From Methanofastidiosum sp. (lineage in GTDB: Archaea > Methanobacteriota_B > Thermococci > Methanofastidiosales > Methanofastidiosaceae), in the NCBI GenBank assembly GCA_013329085.1, contig DUKX01000111.1:1-5972 (forward strand): a DNA stretch of 5,972 nt, in the 5' to 3' direction. The translations under genes were made by a program, and so were the position numbers. The notes under the pieces were generated by a model, which saw only the letters and a list, made by a program, of their open reading frames with translations, did not search any database and was not told where the DNA came from. This document shows, piece after piece, positions 1 to 5,972 of this stretch (position 1 is its first letter; each line of letters opens with the position of its first letter).

Positions 1-87
1 TTCAGGCCAGTTCTGCTTGGTGTAGGCCGTTTTCTACACTCAAAACACCTGAGTAATTACTAGTGTCGAAAGAAGGGAAATCGTTAC
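1..87. other. Left-edge non-coding stretch beyond the last gene
   Basis: This is the region downstream of the phosphatase gene. It holds no complete gene. Its G+C (about 45%) is higher than in the adjoining genes. It contains a 10-bp perfect palindrome (52-61) inside short complementary arms, and a second hairpin made of GTGTAG (20-25) and CTACAC (34-39). On the minus strand, positions 33-1 stay open to the window edge and read KTAYTKQNWPE. This loosely resembles the N-terminal 'NWxEYN' region of IS5-group transposases, but a TAG lies just upstream and no start codon is visible, so it is not called as a gene. Confidence 0.4.
45..66 (-). repeat. Palindrome downstream of the phosphatase gene, possible weak terminator
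   Basis: AGTAATTACT (52-61) is a perfect 10-bp palindrome. It is flanked by ACAC (45-48) and GTGT (63-66), which can pair around it with small bulges. On the leftward transcript the structure starts 21 bases after the phosphatase stop codon and is followed by TTTTG. It could therefore end the operon, but the stem is AT-rich, interrupted and lacks a real U tract, so termination is only possible. Confidence 0.3.
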
Positions 88-1588
<1,501 letters not shown>

Positions 1589-1592
<4 letters not shown>

Positions 1593-2350
1593 TTCGTATT
1601 ATCTCCAATTTGTTTTTTCATAATTGACAACCATTGTTCATGCTCGAGAATAAAAGGGATCAGATACTCTGCAGTAAGAGGTGATTTTGTTTCAATATAA
1701 CTAGCATAAATCTTTTGCATCAAATAGAAATCTTCTTGAGTATCAACTGTTAGCCTAATATTACTATGTGATTCAATTTCTTTATCTATTACAATATTCT
1801 TCAAATTAAAACATGAAGGATTTTCGTAGATATATTTCGTTACATGTTCTCTATATTTTTTTTCTTGTGTGGATAAAGCAATTCTTTTCAGTGCTTCATA
1901 ACTGACAGCCTCTGCCCAAAATCCAAAATGAGTAATAATTGTTGGTCTATTGTTACTTAACGAGAAATATAAATAATCATAATGCGTTTTTATGAATGAA
2001 TCCATCAAGTACTTCAGAGCAAAAACATCAAGAAAGGGATTGTCAGCACAGATACGAATTATTTTACGAATATTATAATGCTCGCTTGCAGAAATGAATC
2101 GATCTAGAACGTCTTCTTCATTTCCCCTAAAAGTATTTATTCCTAAGTTTTGCCCTACCAAAGCAATTTCATCATCCGCCTTATTCTCTGTTGTAGCAAG
2201 AATAATCGGGTAGTCTGGGAATGCATATTTAATCCTTTTGATTAAAAGACTAAGTATTGTGTCTCCATTATAAAAAGGTATCATCATCTTCCGTGGTAAT
2301 CTAGTTGAACCAATTCGAGCTTGTATAATTAAACCAATATTATTATTCAT
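1589..2350 (-). CDS. spsF: SpsF-family cytidylyltransferase (CMP-sugar activation)
   Basis: This is a 253-residue nucleotidyltransferase of the SpsF/COG1861 family, related to the NeuA and KdsB CMP-sugar synthetases. The N-terminal IIQARIGSTRLPRK (8-21) is the CTP-binding loop. GNEEDVLDRF (76-85) and RICADNPFLD (99-108, usually ADxPLID in the family) supply the metal-site aspartates. REHVT (167-171) and RLTVDTQEDF (199-208) are the family's downstream signatures. It probably transfers CMP to the sugar acid made by the next two genes. No NeuA-like gene is visible, so SpsF would be the activating enzyme. I place the start at the ATG at 2350, because AAAGGG lies 6 bases upstream (2357-2362). A GTG at 2380 is in frame and would add ten lysine-rich residues not typical of the family. 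The stop overlaps the neuB start as ATGA. Family assignment is firm; the substrate is inferred from context. Confidence 0.9.
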
Positions 2351-2406
2351 ATTTTTCCCTTTAGCATCTTTTTTTCCCACTCACACCATGATAAAGGTGA
2401 AACCCC
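2347..2406 (-). pseudogene. Orphan 3' coding tail overlapping the spsF start (possible gene remnant)
   Basis: Directly upstream of spsF an open frame of 19 codons, ending PLSWCEWEKKMLKGKI, finishes with a TGA that overlaps the spsF ATG as ATGA. That is the same coupling used at the next two gene junctions of the module. The frame has no good start and is closed upstream by a TGA inside the 2399-2417 hairpin. It may be the surviving 3' end of a deleted gene that once preceded spsF. The peptide matches no family I recognise, and a short chance frame is a real alternative. Confidence 0.25.
2357..2362 (-). promoter_or_regulatory. Ribosome binding site that fixes the spsF start
   Basis: AAAGGG on the minus strand, 6 bases before the ATG at 2350, is a good Shine-Dalgarno match. 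The in-frame GTG at 2380 has only a weaker purine match upstream, so this site favours the shorter protein. Confidence 0.6.
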
Positions 2407-2417
2407 TCAGGGGTTTC
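2399..2417 (-). terminator. Perfect 9-bp hairpin upstream of spsF, terminator- or attenuator-like
   Basis: GAAACCCCT (2399-2407) and AGGGGTTTC (2409-2417) are exact reverse complements around a single base; in RNA, GAAACCC/GGGTTTC would pair around a five-base loop. The stem is strong and GC-cored. On the leftward transcript it lies about 190 bases after the flippase stop and ends 48 bases before the spsF ATG. It is followed by ACCTTTATC, which is not a proper U tract, so it may be a weak terminator, an attenuator or an mRNA end-protecting stem. Confidence 0.4.
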
Positions 2418-2424
2418 CTTCTCA

Positions 2425-2441
2425 GCTGCTTTTAAGCAAGC
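2425..2441. repeat. Small imperfect hairpin beside the main spacer hairpin
   Basis: TGCTT (2427-2431) and AAGCA (2434-2438) pair around two bases, with alternative pairing of outer GCT and AGC. It lies 7 bases from the 9-bp hairpin, so a leftward transcript would form two stems in tandem. It is short and could occur by chance. Confidence 0.25.
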
Positions 2442-2562
2442 AAAATCCCCTAATTGAGAGTTTCAACTTATCATAAACATTCAGCACCAAGCCCGACCCC
2501 GGGAGGATTGAACCTTACATACTCATGGGGAAATCCTTGGTTCAACTGATCATCCAATCCGG

Positions 2563-2626
2563 TTCATCGCTTCCTGTTTCCTATATCATAGATGAGCAGG
2601 AAATCAGTTCATTATTGGCGATGAAT
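2563..2626. repeat. Nested inverted repeats around the flippase stop codon
   Basis: TTCATCGC (2563-2570) is the exact reverse complement of GCGATGAA (2619-2626). Just inside it, TTCCTG (2571-2576) pairs with CAGGAA (2597-2602), leaving 16 unpaired bases on one side only. The right outer arm lies in the last codons of the flippase gene, so the structure spans the stop codon. It may protect or terminate the upstream transcript. No U tract follows, and the asymmetry lowers confidence. Confidence 0.3.
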
Positions 2627-3971
2627 TAACGATTACGACTAAGAATGTAATAAATACACATACAATGGAACCAAAGATATAATAGATAGGCCATCTAACT
2701 CTAAACAATCGATTTCCTATCACATATGAAGCTAAAGATATCCATACATGTGAAATTATCGTAGCTATTGAAGCACCATTGATACCATATCTTGGAATTA
2801 GAAGGAAGTTCATTGTAATATTAATGATAGCACTGGAACCTGTAACAAAAGGGAGCCAATGTGTTTTTTTATAATAGAATATAGCAGAAGAGAAAATGTA
2901 ATAGAAACTATTGGCATAGACCGATAATAATAAATATGGAAATATTAAACTCACTTCTTTGAATTTTGGTCCTGCAAATACGGTCAGAAAAGGTCCCCCA
3001 ATTAATATTCCGAAGCAAGTAACAAGTGTAAGTAATCCCAGCCAAATCTTAAATGTGGTAATGATATGCTTCTCAACAGAATCAATACCCGATGCCATCA
3101 ATTGATAGTAACTTGGTTGATAAGCTTGGTTAAAAGCTGTCACAAACAGCTGCAAGATTCCTGCTGCAGTTATTCCTAATGAATAAATACCTAGTTCTGA
3201 GATTGGGAGATGATGTTCAAGCATTATTCGGTCTATAGAACTATGAATAGTCCCCATCAACAAATGGATAACAATGGGGAATCCAAAACCTAAAGCGTAC
3301 TTTAAAGCTGATTTGGAAAATTTGAACTTAAATTGCTTCACATAATAAAAGTAGACGGGCAAAAAAATTGTTAGTAACCCCAGAGTGTTGCCACTAATCC
3401 GGCCTAAAGCTCCTTTTTTCAAATAGACCACAAGAAGTAGGTTGAAACTTGTTGTCAGTAAAAATGAAATTATATTAATCCAAGTTACACCAATAAAGTT
3501 TTGCTTCATTTTTAAAAATGACGTGGCATTACCAAATAGTATATTCGGAAGAATTGATAATAAAGTTATTGTAAAATAGGGATAGAAAGGAATATTCTCA
3601 CTTCCAATAGACCATCCCTTAATAGATCCTATTATTATAATTGGTAGACCAAGAACAAGGAAGGACCCTACTGTAGTAATATTGATGGTAAAATAGAATC
3701 TACTTACAGATTCTTCGTCATAACGATGTTCATAATAATACCGTGTCTGTGCTCCACTAAACCCAAAACTAAAAACTACTGTCAGAATTCCGCTAAAGAC
3801 CTGTAAAAATCCCACAATTCCGTAATCAGATGGAGTCAAAACTCGTGTATATAATGGTATCAAGAAAAAGCTTGATGCGTTTATTAGAATGTCCCCAATA
3901 GAATATGCTGAGGCTCCCTTTAAAATTTTCTTTAATGAATACCCATCGATTTCTATCTTCGCTTCTTTCAT
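2604..3971 (-). CDS. wzx: Wzx-type polysaccharide/oligosaccharide flippase
   Basis: This is a 455-residue inner-membrane protein with about 12-14 hydrophobic segments spread along its whole length, the usual size and layout for the polysaccharide transporter branch of the MOP superfamily. YTRVLTPSDYG (41-51) after the first segment, and RYGINGASIATIISH near the penultimate segments, are typical of Wzx/RfbX proteins. RYYYEHRYDEE (77-87) lies at the start of the first large polar loop. Wzx proteins move undecaprenyl-diphosphate-linked repeat units across the membrane for later polymerisation. The ATG start is supported by the N-terminal amphipathic stretch seen in relatives, although the ribosome site (GGA, 5 bases upstream) is weak. 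It follows the glycosyltransferase-like gene by 46 bases. Substrate specificity cannot be read from the sequence. No Wzy polymerase is present in the window. Confidence 0.9.
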   Translation of the reverse strand: MKEAKIEIDGYSLKKILKGASAYSIGDILINASSFFLIPLYTRVLTPSDYGIVGFLQVFSGILTVVFSFGFSGAQTRYYYEHRYDEESVSRFYFTINITTVGSFLVLGLPIIIIGSIKGWSIGSENIPFYPYFTITLLSILPNILFGNATSFLKMKQNFIGVTWINIISFLLTTSFNLLLVVYLKKGALGRISGNTLGLLTIFLPVYFYYVKQFKFKFSKSALKYALGFGFPIVIHLLMGTIHSSIDRIMLEHHLPISELGIYSLGITAAGILQLFVTAFNQAYQPSYYQLMASGIDSVEKHIITTFKIWLGLLTLVTCFGILIGGPFLTVFAGPKFKEVSLIFPYLLLSVYANSFYYIFSSAIFYYKKTHWLPFVTGSSAIINITMNFLLIPRYGINGASIATIISHVWISLASYVIGNRLFRVRWPIYYIFGSIVCVFITFLVVIVNSSPIMN

Positions 3972-4017
3972 TGTTGTCCAAAATTACTGTTATAATTCCA
4001 ACTTAGTGTTTGTATTA

Positions 4018-4875
4018 TCATTTCACCTTATCCAATGATATGTTTTTATCAAATACATCAATGTAAGATTCAGGAACAAGATTATAAACTTTTATATCCA
4101 GATCATTACATACTCTTGCTATCTCGTGATATATCAATAATGTATTATAATACCAATAGAAATACTTGAATAGTTCGCCTTTTATCACTGTTCCTGAATC
4201 AGTCACATTTGCAATACTCTCTCCATAAAAATGTTTGGTCTTCCTAAGTACGTCATTATTCCTGTTGACAAACAACTCCCTATGCCAATCATTTTCTACA
4301 CCGATTAGATAAATAACCTTGTATTTTGCAGAAATAGCAAATTGAATTGCACCATTTATTACATTTTGATGACCAATATTTACAATGTTATTAGAAACCA
4401 ATTTTGTTCTAAACCATTTGCCCGAATAATAAATACTACTGATTGAAAACCTTGTAATTTTTTTATTATTCACCAATAGCAACCATTTTTGAGGAATTAC
4501 TAAAGTCATTTCCCAATCGACTTGCTCAAAAATTTCAATTAGGGCATGAACTCGCCCTTCTGTTATATTTAAAAATGCAGGATCAATTAAGCAATAGAAT
4601 TTCGGTTTTAAATCAAAAAAAGCTTGATTTTCTAATGCGAAGTAATTAACACATAGTAAATCAAGATTTTTTATATCATTTATCTCTGAAATGGTTTTTG
4701 CACTAGGTCCATTACCAATAATTAGCAAATTTTTATCTGGCAGCAATTCAACTCTGGTAGTTTTCTGAAATCTTAGACTTACCTGGATATATCGAAGTAT
4801 AAAAATAATGAAACAAAAAAAATTTTTAATATTAATTTTTGTAAAACGTAATATCTTAATTATGCATTTCTTCAT
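4018..4875 (-). CDS. DUF115/GT42-like protein, putative CMP-nonulosonate glycosyltransferase
   Basis: This 285-residue protein probably sits at the inner face of the membrane. A hydrophobic stretch at about 19-34 could anchor it. It is followed by a Rossmann-like start, NLLIIGNGPSAKTI (49-62), which closely resembles the GNGPS nucleotide loop of GT42 sialyltransferases (Campylobacter Cst-II) and of DUF115/Maf proteins. Further correspondences in the same order are a CVNYF segment (75-79, compare RCNQF), KFYCLIDPAF (92-101), NGAIQFAISAKYKVIYLIGV (174-193, compare AVAIALGYKEIYLSGI), KHFYGE with H215 where Cst-II has its catalytic histidine, and DIKVYNLVPES (260-270, compare KIKLYCLCPNS). GT42 enzymes transfer sialic acid from CMP, and Maf proteins transfer pseudaminic or legionaminic acid. 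The nearby CMP-sugar genes fit that role. Start: ATG with AAAGG 7 bases upstream. It follows the acetyltransferase by 15 bases. Overall identity looks low, so transferase activity is inferred. Confidence 0.65.
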   Translation of the reverse strand: MKKCIIKILRFTKINIKNFFCFIIFILRYIQVSLRFQKTTRVELLPDKNLLIIGNGPSAKTISEINDIKNLDLLCVNYFALENQAFFDLKPKFYCLIDPAFLNITEGRVHALIEIFEQVDWEMTLVIPQKWLLLVNNKKITRFSISSIYYSGKWFRTKLVSNNIVNIGHQNVINGAIQFAISAKYKVIYLIGVENDWHRELFVNRNNDVLRKTKHFYGESIANVTDSGTVIKGELFKYFYWYYNTLLIYHEIARVCNDLDIKVYNLVPESYIDVFDKNISLDKVK

Positions 4876-4890
4876 ATCGAAGCCTTTATA

Positions 4891-5562
4891 TTATGATTCC
4901 CATTTTTGTCTAAGATCGTCAATTTTAACAAACTCAGCAATATTATCCTGTAGCCAAGATAAGTCTCTTTTCCACCATTCAAGTTTCTCAAGAAATACGA
5001 TTTGTTCATCGCTAAACCTCTTCCTTAACATTTTGCCTGGAACACCTACAATAATTGAATAAGGCTCAACATCTTTAGTTACCACTGAACCAGCTCCAAT
5101 TATTGCTCCATTCCCAATCGATACTCCATTTAGAATCTTTACTCCTTCGCCAATCCATACATCATGACCAATCACGCATACAAAATCGCCTTCAGCATAT
5201 CTGTATTCAGGAAAAGTGTTATCATGATTAAAAGCAAATCCGGCAAATTGACGTTTTGAAAAAAAAAGAGGGTGAGTCGAAACATATTCTTTTGTTGGAT
5301 GATTTCCAGAAATAATAGATACATTCTTTGCTATTGAACAGAACTTACCGATTTTTGTGTTTGCAAGATCACTATCACATCCAATATATGTAAATAATCC
5401 AATTCTTGAATTTGAAATATTTGTTCGGGCAAAGATCATATTTCTTCCTTCACAATTAGTTACTCTGTTAAGTAGTACTCGATAACTCAATTTACATTTT
5501 TTCTTTTGGTTTATGTTAATGATCCAACATAATCGACACAATATCCATAGAAAACTTTTCAA
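4891..5562 (-). CDS. CatB/XAT-type left-handed beta-helix acetyltransferase
   Basis: With the TTG start chosen here this is a 223-residue acetyl-CoA-dependent acyltransferase of the xenobiotic/CatB-VatD group, widely used in polysaccharide loci to O-acetylate sugars. Hexapeptide repeats run through [25 protein letters not shown] (split by strands, about 54-78) and [20 protein letters not shown] (131-150), then [13 protein letters not shown] and GVPGK (173-177). H88 in SGNHP aligns with the family's catalytic-histidine region, and STHPLFF follows. The C-terminal [15 protein letters not shown] resembles the VatD tail. A GTG at 5583 would add seven residues, but the strong GGGGAGG lies inside those codons and fits a TTG at 5562 better. 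The TTG overlaps the epimerase stop, implying coupled translation. The gene is much more AT-rich than the epimerase. The acceptor sugar is unknown; a hexosamine N-acetyltransferase role cannot be excluded. Confidence 0.85.
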   Translation of the reverse strand: MKSFLWILCRLCWIININQKKKCKLSYRVLLNRVTNCEGRNMIFARTNISNSRIGLFTYIGCDSDLANTKIGKFCSIAKNVSIISGNHPTKEYVSTHPLFFSKRQFAGFAFNHDNTFPEYRYAEGDFVCVIGHDVWIGEGVKILNGVSIGNGAIIGAGSVVTKDVEPYSIIVGVPGKMLRKRFSDEQIVFLEKLEWWKRDLSWLQDNIAEFVKIDDLRQKWES

Positions 5563-5972
5563 TATTGCCTTTTCCTCCCCCACACCGTCTCATTCACTAT
5601 CTTCGCATAGCTCTGGATGAGCTTGACCACCTTCACCGATACATTGGTGTCATGGTAGTCATCAGGCATCTCCGTCTTCTCCTGGTTGTCCCGCATGGAG
5701 ACAGCCATCTCAAGGGCCTGGGAGATGTCCTTGGTCGTAATTCCCCCGATGACCACCGTCCCCTTGTCCAATACCTCGGGCCGCTCGGTGCTTGTTCTGA
5801 TGAGAACTCCTGCAAAGTTGAGCATCGCAGACTCCTCGCTGAGGGTTCCGCTGTCACTGAGCACACAGTAGGCATTCATCTGCAGCTTGTTGTAGTCCAG
5901 GAAGCCGAAGGGCTTCAGGCTCTGCACCAAGGGATGGAACTGGAAGTTTCTCTGCTCGATGAACTTCCTGCT
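5559..5972 (-). CDS. fnlC: UDP-sugar 2-epimerase, FnlC/WbjD/Cap5G type, 3' part only
   Basis: The last 137 codons are present and the gene continues past the right edge; relatives are about 370 residues long. The frame reads SRKFIEQRN at the window edge, then [35 protein letters not shown] and TERPE. These are the C-terminal sugar-nucleotide-binding motifs of non-hydrolysing UDP-GlcNAc 2-epimerases. KPFGFLDY and [10 protein letters not shown] (Thr rather than the SDSGG of WecB) point to the FnlC/WbjD/Cap5G branch, which makes the last step to UDP-L-FucNAc after two enzymes (FnlA, FnlB) expected upstream. It differs from the hydrolysing NeuC branch that supplies free ManNAc. G+C is about 55%, against roughly 35% in the genes to its left. 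The stop overlaps the acetyltransferase start. The subfamily call rests on the C-terminal third only. Confidence 0.85.
   Translation of the reverse strand, partial: SRKFIEQRNFQFHPLVQSLKPFGFLDYNKLQMNAYCVLSDSGTLSEESAMLNFAGVLIRTSTERPEVLDKGTVVIGGITTKDISQALEMAVSMRDNQEKTEMPDDYHDTNVSVKVVKLIQSYAKIVNETVWGRKRQY
5574..5580 (-). promoter_or_regulatory. Strong ribosome binding site inside the epimerase 3' end
   Basis: GGGGAGG on the minus strand is a near-ideal Shine-Dalgarno sequence, followed by a second AAAAGG five bases before the TTG at 5562. It lies in the last codons of the epimerase gene and serves the acetyltransferase. Its position makes TTG 5562 a better start than GTG 5583. Confidence 0.55.

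Larger units (their letters stand above)
2351..2603. other. Spacer between the flippase gene and spsF, no intact gene
   Basis: This is the only long gap between genes in the window (about 250 bases). Its G+C is about 46%, clearly above the roughly 35% of the genes on both sides. No frame on either strand is open across it. It carries a perfect 9-bp hairpin (2399-2417), a smaller hairpin (about 2425-2441), part of a nested inverted repeat at the flippase end (2563-2626), and the orphan coding tail next to spsF. One minus-strand frame contains GFPHEYVRFNPPGVGLGAE between stops, which I cannot assign. I see no convincing -35/-10 promoter, although one for the spsF module would be expected here. 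A decayed gene or insertion-element scar is plausible but unproven. Confidence 0.5.

Noticed and set aside
2351..2380. GTG at 2380 as the spsF start
   Set aside because: The ten extra residues are lysine-rich and unlike the family start, and a well-spaced AAAGGG supports the ATG at 2350.
2490..2530. tRNA-like text (GGTTCAATCC on the minus strand) in the spacer
   Set aside because: The sequence around the loop cannot form a five-pair T stem, and no anticodon arm or acceptor stem was found.
2520..2560. Possible leftward promoter (TTGAAC and TATGTA, 18 bases apart on the minus strand)
   Set aside because: Only about 4 of 6 and 3 of 6 positions match the consensus, so it is no better than chance in AT-rich DNA.
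4808..5062. Open frame of 84 codons on the plus strand
   Set aside because: It crosses the junction of two minus-strand genes antisense, with low-complexity content and no family resemblance.
5633..5875. Overlapping open frames on both strands within the epimerase end
   Set aside because: The epimerase frame carries clear catalytic-domain motifs. The others are Arg- or Ser-rich shadows from its higher G+C.

Overview
This is a 5,972-base piece of a bacterial surface-polysaccharide locus (O-antigen, capsule or S-layer/flagellar glycan type). Seven protein genes all read leftward on the minus strand. In transcription order (right to left) they are: the 3' end of a non-hydrolysing UDP-sugar 2-epimerase of the FnlC/WbjD/Cap5G type; a left-handed beta-helix acetyltransferase; a DUF115/GT42-like putative glycosyltransferase; a Wzx-type flippase; then, after a 250-bp spacer, an SpsF-type cytidylyltransferase, a NeuB/SpsE-family sugar-acid synthase and a KdsC-type HAD phosphatase.

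The last three genes form a compact module in which each stop overlaps the next start as ATGA. Together they can make and activate a nonulosonic (sialic-acid-like) sugar: condensation of a phosphorylated hexose with phosphoenolpyruvate, removal of the phosphate, and CMP activation. Having a phosphatase means the route goes through a 9-phosphate, as in animals and in Bacteroides KDN synthesis, unlike the common phosphate-free bacterial NeuB route. Specificity positions in the phosphatase and the synthase lean towards a KDN-like product without the N-acetyl group. This is inference. The GT42-like protein is the best candidate in the window for the CMP-sugar transferase. The acetyltransferase could decorate a sugar, and the flippase would export the lipid-linked repeat unit. 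The epimerase fragment points to UDP-L-FucNAc synthesis, with partner genes expected just beyond the right edge.

Base composition is mosaic. The epimerase end is about 55% G+C, most of the remaining coding sequence is roughly 35%, and the spacer at 2351-2603 and the left edge (1-87) are about 45%. The change falls at the epimerase stop codon, which suggests an exchanged AT-rich cassette in a genome of moderate G+C. The organism cannot be named from this window. The pathway suits a Gram-negative or spirochaete-like bacterium. No rRNA, tRNA, CRISPR array or intact mobile element was seen.

Nothing here is a wholly unknown system. The parts most worth following up are the phosphatase-dependent nonulosonate module paired with an SpsF-type enzyme instead of NeuA, and the uncharacterised GT42-like protein beside it.
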